Shown: positions 25,405 through 33,998 of the stretch, one piece after another
Layout of the letters: each line of letters starts with the position of its first letter
Numbering within the stretch: position 1 is the stretch's first letter
DNA from: Pseudomonas hunanensis
GTDB taxonomy: Bacteria; Pseudomonadota; Gammaproteobacteria; Pseudomonadales; Pseudomonadaceae
Reading direction: 5' to 3'
DNA length: 64,000 nucleotides
NCBI RefSeq assembly: GCF_013393325.1
Contig: NZ_QJRC01000095.1
Coordinates: 806,001 to 870,000 of the forward strand
Made by a program: the position numbers and the translations under genes
Notes under the pieces: generated by a model
Seen by the model: the letters and a program-made list of their open reading frames with translations, nothing else
Told to the model about the DNA's origin: nothing
The model's database searches: none

Positions 25405-25715
25405 GGCTGTCGCCCTCCGGCAACGCCTCGTATCACCAGGTACAACAACGGCCCCAGCGAAACGAAGACAACGGTCAGCAGCAGGTAAGGCAGCACCGCG
25501 ACACCGGCACTGCCCCGTAGTCGGTTGTCTTTGACCATCCACAGGCAAGCCAGCCCCGCCATGAGGTACAGGTCGATGACTACCTGGGCAGTGTCCGGCC
25601 GGGACAACAGCGCCAGCCCGAACGCCAGCAGTGATTGCTCGGCAATCAGCATCGTCCAGCCGGTATACAGCGAAAACAGCACCAGCACTGCCAGCGCGCA
25701 GATACGCAAGCCCAT
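25401..25715 (-). CDS. Small three-helix membrane protein (possibly DUF2834-like)
   Basis: A 104-residue hydrophobic protein with three helices (about 4-24, 42-62 and 72-95). Its pattern (SLYTGWTMLIAEQSLLAF, DLYLMAGLACLWMVKDNR) recalls small unknown-function membrane proteins of the DUF2834 type; the match is from memory of the pattern and is weak. AAGGAGAACGAT precedes the ATG at 25715. It is translationally coupled to the MAPEG gene and divergent from the XRE regulator gene. Confidence 0.7.
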   Translation of the reverse strand: MGLRICALAVLVLFSLYTGWTMLIAEQSLLAFGLALLSRPDTAQVVIDLYLMAGLACLWMVKDNRLRGSAGVAVLPYLLLTVVFVSLGPLLYLVIRGVAGGRQP

Positions 25716-25820
25716 ATCGTTCTCCTTGGTAGGGTTTGCGGGCACAGTAGTGGTAGGGTTGTTGGCGCTCAATGACCAGTGAGGTCATGTACATTGCACT
25801 CAAGGACGATCAGGCCACGC

Positions 25821-26636
25821 ATGAATCAGCACCTGTTCCATCGCAATAGCCCTGCCCCACATACTTCGGCAGGCCAGCATCTACGCCACCTGCGTCGGCA
25901 GGCCAGCCTCAGCCAGCTGGACCTGGCGCTGCTGGCGGGGCTGTCGCAGCGCCATCTGAGCTGCGTGGAGACCGGCCGCGCCAGGGCCAGCCCGAGCACC
26001 TTGCATGCGCTGCTTTCGGCCCTTGGCGCGCCGTTGGAGCTGTGCAATGAAGTGTTCGTCGCTGCCGGCTACGCGCCCCGCTACGCGGCCTCGCCACTCG
26101 ATGCGCCCGAGTTGGCGCTGGTGCATGCCGCCATTGAACACATCCTGCAGGTCAACAACCCCGCACCTGCGATCGTCATCGACAGCAACTGGGACGTCAT
26201 CGCCGCCAATACCAGTACCGGGCTCTTGTTGGCGATGGCCGGCGTTACAGCACAGCCGGCCACAGGCCTCAACCTGCTGCAGACACTGCTCTGCCCCGGC
26301 GGCCTGGGCGATCATCTGGCCAATGCGCAAGAAATTCGCAGCGCTGCCTGGCAACGTGCGTCCAGGGAGGCGGCAGGCAACCCGGCGCTGGCAGAGCGCT
26401 TGGGCAAACTGCCGATTCCGGGCAGCCCGCTCGAAACGGCTGCCACACCAGTGCTGCTGACGCGTGTGCATAGCCCCTATGGCGAGCTGAGGTTCCTGTC
26501 CACGTTCACCACCTTCGGCATGCCGCTGGATATCACGGTGGAATCACTGCGCATCGAACACCTGATCCCCGCCGACCCACAGACCCGGCAGAGGATGCAG
26601 GCGGCGTTCGAGCAATGGTCGGCCGTTACAGCGTGA
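25821..26636 (+). CDS. XRE-family regulator with MmyB-like ligand domain
   Basis: A 271-residue regulator. The N-terminal helix-turn-helix of XRE type covers about 15-70 (LRHLRRQASLSQLDLALLAG, RHLSCVETGRARASPSTL). It is followed by an MmyB-type PAS-like ligand domain (VIDSNWDVIAANTSTGLLL to FSTFTTFGMP). Regulators of this class control neighbouring oxidoreductase or membrane genes; the divergent MAPEG/three-helix pair is the natural target, by inference. The ATG at 25821 is chosen since the in-frame extension to 25779 lies in the promoter. Its last 11 bases overlap the converging hydratase gene. Confidence 0.85.
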   Translation: MNQHLFHRNSPAPHTSAGQHLRHLRRQASLSQLDLALLAGLSQRHLSCVETGRARASPSTLHALLSALGAPLELCNEVFVAAGYAPRYAASPLDAPELALVHAAIEHILQVNNPAPAIVIDSNWDVIAANTSTGLLLAMAGVTAQPATGLNLLQTLLCPGGLGDHLANAQEIRSAAWQRASREAAGNPALAERLGKLPIPGSPLETAATPVLLTRVHSPYGELRFLSTFTTFGMPLDITVESLRIEHLIPADPQTRQRMQAAFEQWSAVTA

Positions 26637-27411
26637 ACGACAGCATCTGGCCAAGGAACCTGGCGCTTATCCGATACCCGGTTCCATCCAGGTCAAAGGG
26701 CTGGCACATGGCCCCCGTGGTCACCACATCACCTGCCTTCAAGGTCTCGCCGCGTTCGGCGGCATGTGCATAAAGGTGGGCCAGTGACACCAGCGGGTCG
26801 GTCGCCGCTTCGCCCGACAGGCCACGCGCCCGCAATTCACCGTCTACGTGCACCTCGGTGGTTTCGGCCAGGTCGGCCAACAGCGGTACAGCGATGCCTG
26901 CGCCCAGGCTGCTGCCGACCACCAGCGCCTCGAAGCCTACGTTGTCTGCCACAAAGCTCGGCCAGCCGACCGCCTTGCGGTCGACAAAGCGCGAGCGCAC
27001 CACTTCGAAGGTGACGCAGGTAGCGCGGATGTCCTCACTGACCGGGGCCCGCCCAGCTTGTGGCGGGATATCACGGTCAAGCACGAAGGCGATCTCGCAC
27101 TCGATGGTCACCGGTGTAATGGCCGGCAGTTGGATGTGTGCGCCATCCGCATGACAACGCCCCGCCTCCAGCTGGCCAATCAATGGCCGCGACAAGTTGG
27201 CTGCTCGCATGGCTGCGGGGCTGCCGACGCCCAGCTTCCAACCTGCGCGCTGGCCAGCGGCAGCGGCAAACAACTGGTCCTGGCTGTCATAACCTTGCTT
27301 CAACGTCTCAGGCTTGAGGCTGGCGGGCAGTTCCGTCAGCAGGTCACCACTGCGCCAGTGCTGCATTAACAGGGCTGCGGTGCGTTGGTGTACGAAGAGC
27401 GAACTGTTCAT
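26626..27411 (-). CDS. 2-keto-4-pentenoate hydratase-like enzyme
   Basis: A 261-residue protein of the fumarylacetoacetase-related hydratase/decarboxylase family (MhpD/TesE/DmpH type). It has GWKLGVGSPAAM near the N-terminus, the metal-binding acidic pair in ECEIAFVLDRDI and the terminal KAGDVVTTGAMCQP. These enzymes hydrate 2-hydroxydienoates or decarboxylate oxalocrotonate. GAGG precedes the ATG at 27411. It is the last gene after the iron alcohol dehydrogenase and the MFS carrier. The exact substrate is unknown. Confidence 0.82.
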   Translation of the reverse strand: MNSSLFVHQRTAALLMQHWRSGDLLTELPASLKPETLKQGYDSQDQLFAAAAGQRAGWKLGVGSPAAMRAANLSRPLIGQLEAGRCHADGAHIQLPAITPVTIECEIAFVLDRDIPPQAGRAPVSEDIRATCVTFEVVRSRFVDRKAVGWPSFVADNVGFEALVVGSSLGAGIAVPLLADLAETTEVHVDGELRARGLSGEAATDPLVSLAHLYAHAAERGETLKAGDVVTTGAMCQPFDLDGTGYRISARFLGQMLSFTL

Positions 27412-27528
27412 CAAAACCTCATGGAAATGGGCGATGGCGGGCAACAGATGCTAGGGCCTGAAATTGATGAGGGTAAATATATTGTCATGATGCCTGGCAT
27501 AACAAGCCGTTATGAATCGGCATGACGA

Positions 27529-28872
27529 TCACTGATCCGTTGAAACCGGCTGCTTCAGCAACAGTACATAAGCCATCGCCGCCACTGCCGCCACCGCTGC
27601 ACTGATCAGGAATGCCGAAGCGAACGACCCGGTCTGCTGGATGCTGAACCCGGTCACGATCGGTGCCACCGAGCCCGCCAGGTAGCCGCCGAAGTTCTGG
27701 ATCGAGCCAAACGAGGCCACACGCTGGCTGTCGACCACGGTGTTGGCAATCATCCAGGCGGTGGAGCTGGCCATGTTCACACTGAACAACGCGCAGCACA
27801 GCAATGCCACGCTGAGCATGAAACCGCTACCGAACGACAACGGAACGGTAAATGCCGCCGCCGCGAACAACGCCGTCACCACGACCCGCTTGCGGCTACC
27901 CAGCACGCTGGCGCCGTTTTTTACCAGGCGGTCGCAGATGCGTCCCGCGACAATGGTGCCCAGCGCACCGAACACATAGGCCAGCGAAACCACCCAGGCC
28001 GTCTGGTACAGGCTCAAGCCATGCTCACGTTCGAAGTAGCCCGGCAACCAGGTCAGGTGCAGCCACAGCATGTAGATCACCCCCATGAAGCCCAACACCG
28101 CGCCCCAGGTGCTCTTGTGGCGGAACAACTCGGCCCACGCCGCCAACTGCGTCCGCACGCTCGGCCTGGCGCTCGCCACAGGCTGTTTATGCACCTGAGT
28201 CGCCAGCAGCCGCTCACGCTCTTCGGCGGGCAGTTCGGCCAGGTAACGCGCCTTGCTTTTGTAGAAGGCGAACCAGCAGGCGGCGACCAGAATGCCAAAC
28301 ACCCCGGTGACGATGAACATGCCGCGCCAGCCCCAGGTGACCATCAGCAACGTGAGCAACGGCGGCGCCAGGCACGGCCCAATGCAGGTCGATGACAGTA
28401 CGATGCCGGTCGGCGTCCCCCGCTTTTCGGCCTCGAACCATTCTGCCAGCGCCTTGGCCGCCGACGGGAACATCGGCGCTTCGCCAATCCCCAGCACCAC
28501 CCGCAGCCCGATAAACGCCGAGAAACTGTTGATCAGGCCGGAAGCCGTCTGCGCCACCGACCAGCCCAACAAGGCCGCCCCCAGCGAGATCTTGCTGCCC
28601 AGGCGATCGATGATCATGCCCAGGGGCAGTTGCGAAAAGGCATACGCCAGGGAAAACGCCGACAGCAGAATGCCCATCTGTGACGGCGTGATACCCATGT
28701 CGCGCTGGATCGACGTGTTGGCGATCGACAGCGCACTGCGGTCGACATAGTTGATGATGCCAATCACCAGCAACAGGCTGACGGTGATGACCTGGTACTT
28801 TCTGAAGGGGTTCGCGCTGGCGACCGCTTCCGGCGAACCTGCAAGCTCGGCTTGCGCGTATTTGCTATTCAT
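27529..28872 (-). CDS. MFS transporter, anion:cation symporter (ACS) type
   Basis: A 447-residue carrier with twelve predicted helices. Helix 1 has NYVDRSALSIAN, and the A-like loop between helices 2 and 3 reads DRLGSKI. Both are typical of ACS-family importers for organic acids such as hexuronates, glucarate or aromatic acids. It lies between an iron alcohol dehydrogenase and a hydratase-like gene, so it probably imports their hydroxy-acid substrate. The ATG at 28872 is the only good start. Confidence 0.86.
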   Translation of the reverse strand: MNSKYAQAELAGSPEAVASANPFRKYQVITVSLLLVIGIINYVDRSALSIANTSIQRDMGITPSQMGILLSAFSLAYAFSQLPLGMIIDRLGSKISLGAALLGWSVAQTASGLINSFSAFIGLRVVLGIGEAPMFPSAAKALAEWFEAEKRGTPTGIVLSSTCIGPCLAPPLLTLLMVTWGWRGMFIVTGVFGILVAACWFAFYKSKARYLAELPAEERERLLATQVHKQPVASARPSVRTQLAAWAELFRHKSTWGAVLGFMGVIYMLWLHLTWLPGYFEREHGLSLYQTAWVVSLAYVFGALGTIVAGRICDRLVKNGASVLGSRKRVVVTALFAAAAFTVPLSFGSGFMLSVALLCCALFSVNMASSTAWMIANTVVDSQRVASFGSIQNFGGYLAGSVAPIVTGFSIQQTGSFASAFLISAAVAAVAAMAYVLLLKQPVSTDQ

Positions 28873-28916
28873 GGGCGTTCACTTTTGTTGTTATTGGAAG
28901 AACCGCGAGTAACGGC

Positions 28917-30059
28917 TTACATGGACGCTGCAAGCAACCCCTGGTAGTCCTCGGCAGACGCTTCGCGCGGGTTGGTGCGGTGGCTGTGGTCGGCCAGCGC
29001 GCCCTGGATGATGCGCGGGAACAGGTCCTCGCTGACGCCCAGCTCGCGCAGCCCGGTCGGCAGGCCCAGCGTGCGGGTCATGTTGCGGATGGCCTCTTCG
29101 ATCTGGCTGTCGTCCGCCAACCCCATCGCCTGGGCGATGCGTTGCATCTTGTGCTCGTCAAGTACCGTTTCGGCCTGGCGGTTGAAGGTGATGACGGCAG
29201 GCAGGAAGATCGCATTGAGGGTACCGTGATGCAGGCGCGGGTTGATCCCGCCCAGCGCATGGCTAAGGCTGTGCACGCAGCCCAGGCCCTTCTGGAAAGC
29301 CAACGCACCTTGCAGCGAGGCACTCATCATGTTGATGCGCCCGTCCAGGTTGCCCGGTTCGCGGGTGGCGCTCTCGATGAAGCGCCAGGCGCGCCACAGG
29401 CCGTCAAGGGCAATACCGTCGGCAGGCGGGTTGAATACAGGGGCCATGAAGGTTTCCAGGCAGTGGGCAATCGCATCCATGCCAGTGGCAGCCGTGAGCT
29501 GTGCCGGCAGGCCAAGGGTCAACGCCGGGTCACAGATGGCAGCCTTGGGCACCACATGGGGCGAGATCACCCCCACCTTGCGCCCGTCATCCAGAATCAG
29601 GATGGCGCCCCGCCCTACCTCGCTGCCCGTGCCGGCGGTGGTCGGTACCGCAATCACCGGCGCGGTTGCCGGGGTGATGCGGGCCAGGCCGCCCTCGATC
29701 ACCGCAAAGCTTTTCAAGGGGCCATCGTGTCGGGCACACACCGCCACCCCTTTGGCCAGGTCGATCGCCGAACCGCCGCCAATGGCGATGATGCCGTCAC
29801 AGCCGCACTCCTTGAACATGGCCACGGCTTCACGCACGGCATTCTCGTTGGGGTTGGGTGGCGTACCGTCATAGATCGGCAGTTGCGCGGTGCTGTCGCC
29901 GAAGGTGTTCAACGCCGTATCGACAATACCGGCAGCGCGCACGCCTCGGTCGGTCACGATCAAAGGCCTGGTTATACCAATGCGCTCGCACTCGGCAGGC
30001 AAGCGGGCGATGGCGCCGATTTCGAATTGAATCTGGGTGACGTAGTTGATCAGGGACAT
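28917..30059 (-). CDS. Iron-containing (group III) alcohol dehydrogenase
   Basis: A 380-residue NAD(P)-linked dehydrogenase. It has a nucleotide loop GGGSAIDLAKG at 94-104, PTTAGTGSE near 140 and metal ligands in MDAIAH, CVHSLSHALGG and LHHG. The iron-ADH family covers 4-hydroxybutyrate, lactaldehyde and maleylacetate-type activities; the substrate cannot be fixed here. It is the first gene of a minus-strand operon with an MFS carrier and a hydratase-like enzyme, divergent from a LysR gene that probably controls it. Confidence 0.87.
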   Translation of the reverse strand: MSLINYVTQIQFEIGAIARLPAECERIGITRPLIVTDRGVRAAGIVDTALNTFGDSTAQLPIYDGTPPNPNENAVREAVAMFKECGCDGIIAIGGGSAIDLAKGVAVCARHDGPLKSFAVIEGGLARITPATAPVIAVPTTAGTGSEVGRGAILILDDGRKVGVISPHVVPKAAICDPALTLGLPAQLTAATGMDAIAHCLETFMAPVFNPPADGIALDGLWRAWRFIESATREPGNLDGRINMMSASLQGALAFQKGLGCVHSLSHALGGINPRLHHGTLNAIFLPAVITFNRQAETVLDEHKMQRIAQAMGLADDSQIEEAIRNMTRTLGLPTGLRELGVSEDLFPRIIQGALADHSHRTNPREASAEDYQGLLAASM

Positions 30060-30201
30060 AAGGCTTGGCAGGCTCCTGGCTTTATTGTTCTGGGCGTCTC
30101 AACCGCAAGGGAAGCGACGCTGTGCAGCGCCAGTATAGGAATGCACGGCTGGCCATGGTATTGAGAACAATCCATATCGGTATAACCAGGACGCATACCC
30201 G

Positions 30202-31143
30202 ATGACCCCCTCGCTCAATTCGATCATGTCCCGCCTGCACGCCCGCCACCTGCGCTTGTTGATCGAGCTGGACGAGCACCGCTCGCTGCTCGGTGCAGCA
30301 GGCAGCGTCGGGCTTACCCAGCCTGGTGCCAGCAAGGCATTGCAGGAAATCGAAACCACCTTCGGCACCGTGCTGTTCAACCGCACCAACCGCGGGCTGG
30401 AGCCTACGGCCGCGGGGCACTGCGCCATCCGCTACGCCCGCGTGGTACAGACTGATATCGCCAACCTGCGGCATGACCTGGATGCCATCCTGCGTGGGGT
30501 TGGCGGCCGGCTGGCGGTGGGGGCGATCATGGGCGCCGTGCCGTTGCTGATGAAAGCCGTGTCTCAGCTGGCCGGCATCCAGCCGCAGATGTCGTTCGAA
30601 ATCATCGAGGACACCAGCCAGTCATTGCTGGCGCAGATCGAGAGCGGCCGCCTGGACATCGCCCTGTGCCGCACCAGCGTCAGCAACACGCCACAGTTGT
30701 TCGCCAGCACCTTTGTCCAGGATGAGACGCTGGCGGTCATCGCCAACATCGACCACCCGTTAAAGCATGCGGCAAGCCTGAGCCTTGACGAGCTGGCCGA
30801 GAGCCGCTGGATCGTGTACCGGGCCAACATGCCGATGCGCGTGCAACTGGAGCGCGAGTTCCACGATGCCGGGCTGCGCTTCCCGCTGCACCTGGTTGAA
30901 ACCACCTCGATCCTGGCAACCTTGTCGTTGTTGCAAAACCGCCCTGACTTCGTCGCACTGGTCTCGATCGACGTGGCCCGGCAATGTGCGATGAATCAAC
31001 AGGTCAGCATTCTGCCCCTGAGCATGGGCTCGGTCAGCGACCCCTACGAGCTGGTTACCCGTAAAGGCAGCCAGGCGACACCGGCCATGGACAAGCTCAG
31101 TGAACTGCTGCTGTTGCAGGGCCGACAGTGCAACAACAGTTAG
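30202..31143 (+). CDS. LysR-family regulator (GbpR/PcaQ-like)
   Basis: A 313-residue LysR-type regulator. The N-terminal helix-turn-helix lies at about 10-70 (RHLRLLIELDEHRSLLGAA, TQPGASKALQEIE) and is followed by a periplasmic-binding-like sensor domain. The helix-turn-helix pattern is nearer to the GbpR/PcaQ branch than to CysB. The 142-bp gap to the divergent alcohol dehydrogenase gene is the expected operator region. The start at 30202 gives a normal N-terminus. Confidence 0.86.
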   Translation: MTPSLNSIMSRLHARHLRLLIELDEHRSLLGAAGSVGLTQPGASKALQEIETTFGTVLFNRTNRGLEPTAAGHCAIRYARVVQTDIANLRHDLDAILRGVGGRLAVGAIMGAVPLLMKAVSQLAGIQPQMSFEIIEDTSQSLLAQIESGRLDIALCRTSVSNTPQLFASTFVQDETLAVIANIDHPLKHAASLSLDELAESRWIVYRANMPMRVQLEREFHDAGLRFPLHLVETTSILATLSLLQNRPDFVALVSIDVARQCAMNQQVSILPLSMGSVSDPYELVTRKGSQATPAMDKLSELLLLQGRQCNNS

Positions 31144-31210
31144 TTGGGTTTTCAGGCAGATACCCCTCGAAACACTAAGCTAAAAGCCTGATTTCATTGG
31201 TTTTAAAGGT

Positions 31211-31225
31211 TGGCACAGCAGCTGC
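31211..31225 (+). promoter_or_regulatory. Sigma-54 promoter of sfnB-metIQN
   Basis: TGGCAC-N5-CTGC at 31211-31225 differs from the sigma-54 consensus TGGCAC-N5-TTGC at one base and keeps the GG/GC pair at the right distance. It is 35 bases before the sfnB ATG. In P. putida sfn genes depend on sigma-54 and the enhancer protein SfnR, which agrees with this assignment. No sfnR gene is in the window. Confidence 0.75.
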
Positions 31226-31260
31226 AACGTGAAGGTATCCGCCTACACGACGAGTTGCTC

Positions 31261-32484
31261 ATGCCTGCCCCTACCGTATCCGCCAACTACGAAATCCGCA
31301 CGCCAGCGGCGCACATCATTCGCGATGACGCCGAGGCGCTTGCCATCGCCCATCAAGTCGCCGAACTGCTGCGCGAGGGCGCAGCCGAACGCGACCGCAA
31401 CCGCGAAGTACCGGCCGACATCGTCGACGCCTTTTCCAACAGCGGGCTATGGGGCATCACCGTGCCGCGGGCCTACGGTGGCGCCGAAGTATCGTTCGCC
31501 ACGCTTGCCCGCGTGATCGCCATCGTCTCCGCTGCCGACCCATCCCTTGGGCAAATTCCGCAAAACCACTATTGCCTGCTCGAAGACATACGCCTGCAAG
31601 GCACGCCAGAGCAGCAACGCTACTTCTACGACCTGGTATTGCAAGGGCACCGATTTGCCAACGCCCTGTCGGAAACCGGCGGCAAAACCGTCCAGGACAT
31701 TCGCACACGCCTGGTCGCCGAGGGCGATGGCTACCGCATCGACGGGCGCAAAGGCTACTGCACCGGCTCGCTGTACGCCCATTGGCTCGGCGTGCTGGCC
31801 CTGGACGAGCAGGACCGTGCCCAACTGGCCTTCGTGCAACGAGGCAGCGCCGGCCTGGTGATCGTCGATGACTGGAGCAGCATGGGCCAGCGCACCACGT
31901 CCAGCGGCACGGTGCTGCTCGACGGCCTGCGGGTGCCGGCATTCAACCTGTTCCCCAGCTACCGCTCCTACGAAAGCCCGACCCTCGCCGGCCCCTTTGC
32001 TCAGTTGACCACAGCGGCCATCGACGCCGGCATCGGCCGCGCAGCGCTGGACGACACCCTCGCGTTCGTGCGTGAGCATGCCCGGCCGTGGATCGATGCC
32101 CAGGTCGACAAGGCCAGCGAAGACCCATTGACCATCATCCAGGTCGGCTCGCTGGAGATTCGTCAGGAAGCCGCCGAAGCCCTGCTCGAACGTGCAGGCC
32201 AGGCCCTGGATGCGGCCAAACCCGCCCCTGATGAAAACAACGTGGCCCTGGCTTCGATTGCAGTGGCCAAGGCCAAGGTACTGACCACCGAGGCCGCCAT
32301 CGAAGCCAGTAACCGCCTGTTCGAACTGGGCGGCACGCGCTCGTCGCTGACCCGGCACAATCTCGACCGCCACTGGCGCAACGCCCGCGTGCACACCCTG
32401 CACGACCCGGTGCGCTGGAAGTACCACCTGGTCGGTAACTGGGCACTGAACGGCGTCAAGCCGCCTCGCCATGACTGGAACTGA
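31261..32484 (+). CDS. sfnB: SfnB-family sulfur-acquisition oxidoreductase
   Basis: A 407-residue acyl-CoA-dehydrogenase-fold flavin monooxygenase of the SfnB/DszC group. It has YGGAEVSFATLARV, SETGGKTVQDI and GTRSSLTRHNLDRHWRNAR near the C-terminus, the last being typical of the group. These enzymes belong to the use of organosulfur compounds such as dimethyl sulfone and sulfonates under sulfate limitation. The ATG at 31261 is preferred; the in-frame TTG at 31210 lies inside the promoter. It is the first gene of an operon with metI, metQ and metN. Confidence 0.9.
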   Translation: MPAPTVSANYEIRTPAAHIIRDDAEALAIAHQVAELLREGAAERDRNREVPADIVDAFSNSGLWGITVPRAYGGAEVSFATLARVIAIVSAADPSLGQIPQNHYCLLEDIRLQGTPEQQRYFYDLVLQGHRFANALSETGGKTVQDIRTRLVAEGDGYRIDGRKGYCTGSLYAHWLGVLALDEQDRAQLAFVQRGSAGLVIVDDWSSMGQRTTSSGTVLLDGLRVPAFNLFPSYRSYESPTLAGPFAQLTTAAIDAGIGRAALDDTLAFVREHARPWIDAQVDKASEDPLTIIQVGSLEIRQEAAEALLERAGQALDAAKPAPDENNVALASIAVAKAKVLTTEAAIEASNRLFELGGTRSSLTRHNLDRHWRNARVHTLHDPVRWKYHLVGNWALNGVKPPRHDWN

Positions 32485-32494
32485 GGCCACGCCA

Positions 32495-33160
32495 ATGAAT
32501 GACCTGCTGACCAACGTCGACTGGGCGGAAATCGCCCAGGCCTGCCTGGAAACGCTCAGCATGCTGGGCGCCGCACTGGGCTTTACCGTGCTCTTCGGCC
32601 TGCCCCTTGGCGTACTGCTGTACCTGACCGGGCAGCGCCAGTTACTGGCGCACGGCCCGCTGTACCGAAGCCTGTCGGTGGTGGTCAACGTGCTGCGCTC
32701 GCTGCCGTTCATCATCCTGCTGATCGTGCTGATTCCGCTGACCACCCTGCTGACCGGCACGTCGCTGGGCGTGAAGGGCACCATTCCGCCGCTGGTGGTC
32801 GGCTGCACGCCATTCTTCGCTCGCCTGGTAGAAACCGCGCTGCGCGAAGTGGACCGTGGCCTGGTTGAAGCCAGCCAGGCCATGGGCGGCAGCATCGCGC
32901 AGATCATCCGCTACACCTTGCTGCCCGAAGCGCGCACCGGGCTGATCGCGGCGGTCACCGTCACCGCCATCGTGCTGGTCGACTACACCGCCATGGCCGG
33001 GGTGATCGGCGGCGGCGGCCTGGGCGACCTGGCGATCCGCTTCGGTTACCAACGCTTCCAGACCGATGTGATGGTGGTCACCGTGCTGCTGCTGATCCTG
33101 CTGGTGCAGGTGCTGCAGATGAGCGGTGACCGCCTGGTAAGACACTTCACCCGCCGCTGA
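32495..33160 (+). CDS. metI: Methionine-type ABC transporter permease MetI
   Basis: A 221-residue permease with five predicted helices and the EAA loop (VEASQAMGGSIAQIIRYTLLPEA). It belongs to the MetI family. GAGG nine bases before the ATG at 32495 sets the start, 10 bases after sfnB. With MetQ and MetN it forms an importer for methionine or a related sulfur compound; the sulfur-starvation promoter suggests the cargo may be an organosulfur source other than methionine. Confidence 0.92.
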   Translation: MNDLLTNVDWAEIAQACLETLSMLGAALGFTVLFGLPLGVLLYLTGQRQLLAHGPLYRSLSVVVNVLRSLPFIILLIVLIPLTTLLTGTSLGVKGTIPPLVVGCTPFFARLVETALREVDRGLVEASQAMGGSIAQIIRYTLLPEARTGLIAAVTVTAIVLVDYTAMAGVIGGGGLGDLAIRFGYQRFQTDVMVVTVLLLILLVQVLQMSGDRLVRHFTRR

Positions 33161-33186
33161 ACCCCGACTCTTCTCAGGTACTGACC

Positions 33187-33957
33187 ATGAAAAAGACCCT
33201 CACCGCCCTCGCCGCTTTCCTCGCCTTCAGTGCCCAGGCCGCCGAACACCTGGTGGTTGGCGCCACGCCGGTACCGCATGCGGAAATCCTCGAGTTCGTC
33301 AAACCGGCCCTGGCCAAGCAAGGGGTCGACCTGGACATCAAAGTGTTCAACGACTTCATCCAGCCCAACCTGCAACTGGCGCAGAAGAACCTGGACGCCA
33401 ACTACTACCAGTACCGGCCATTCCTCAACGACTTCAACAAGACCCGGCACACCGACCTGGTGCCGGTGGTAGGCGTGCACATCGAGCCATTCGGCGCCTA
33501 TTCGGCCAAGTACAAAACCCTTGCCGAGCTGCCCGATGGCGCCAGCGTCGCCATTCCCAACGACCCGGTGAACACTGGCCGTGCCCTGGTACTGCTGGCC
33601 GAGGCCGGGCTGCTCACGCTGAAAGACCCGGCCAACCCGCAGTCCACTCAGCGCGACATTACCGACAACCCCCACCACCTGAAGATCCGCGAACTGGAAG
33701 GCGCCATGCTGGCCCGCTCGGTGAAACAGGTCGACCTGGCCTTCGTTTTCGCCAACTACGCACTGGAGGCCGGCATCGATACCAACAGCGCGCTGATCGT
33801 TGAAAAAGGCAAGGACCTGTACGTGGAATACCTGGTCGCCCGCCCCGACAACCTGCAGGACCCGGGTATCCAGAAGCTGGCCAAGGCACTCAATTCCCCT
33901 GAAGTGCGCAACTTCATCCTGACCCGCTACAAAGGCCAGATCGCCCCTGGTTTCTGA
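33187..33957 (+). CDS. metQ: MetQ-family substrate-binding protein
   Basis: A 256-residue NlpA/MetQ-family binding protein (VVGATPVPHAEILEFVKPAL, DANYYQYRPFL, IPNDPVNTGRALVLL). It has a plain signal peptide ending in AQA with no lipobox cysteine, so it is a free periplasmic protein, unlike the lipoprotein MetQ of Escherichia coli. It lies between metI and metN with short gaps. The ligand is methionine or a related sulfur compound. Confidence 0.92.
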   Translation: MKKTLTALAAFLAFSAQAAEHLVVGATPVPHAEILEFVKPALAKQGVDLDIKVFNDFIQPNLQLAQKNLDANYYQYRPFLNDFNKTRHTDLVPVVGVHIEPFGAYSAKYKTLAELPDGASVAIPNDPVNTGRALVLLAEAGLLTLKDPANPQSTQRDITDNPHHLKIRELEGAMLARSVKQVDLAFVFANYALEAGIDTNSALIVEKGKDLYVEYLVARPDNLQDPGIQKLAKALNSPEVRNFILTRYKGQIAPGF

Positions 33958-33998
33958 CCCCTGACGCCCTCTGGTGACGGAGGGCATGGAACCCGAAC

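Noticed and set aside
24967..25803. 278-residue frame including the MAPEG gene
   Set aside because: The part upstream of 25404 overlaps the three-helix gene in another frame and has no coding character; the MAPEG start at 25404 has its own ribosome site.
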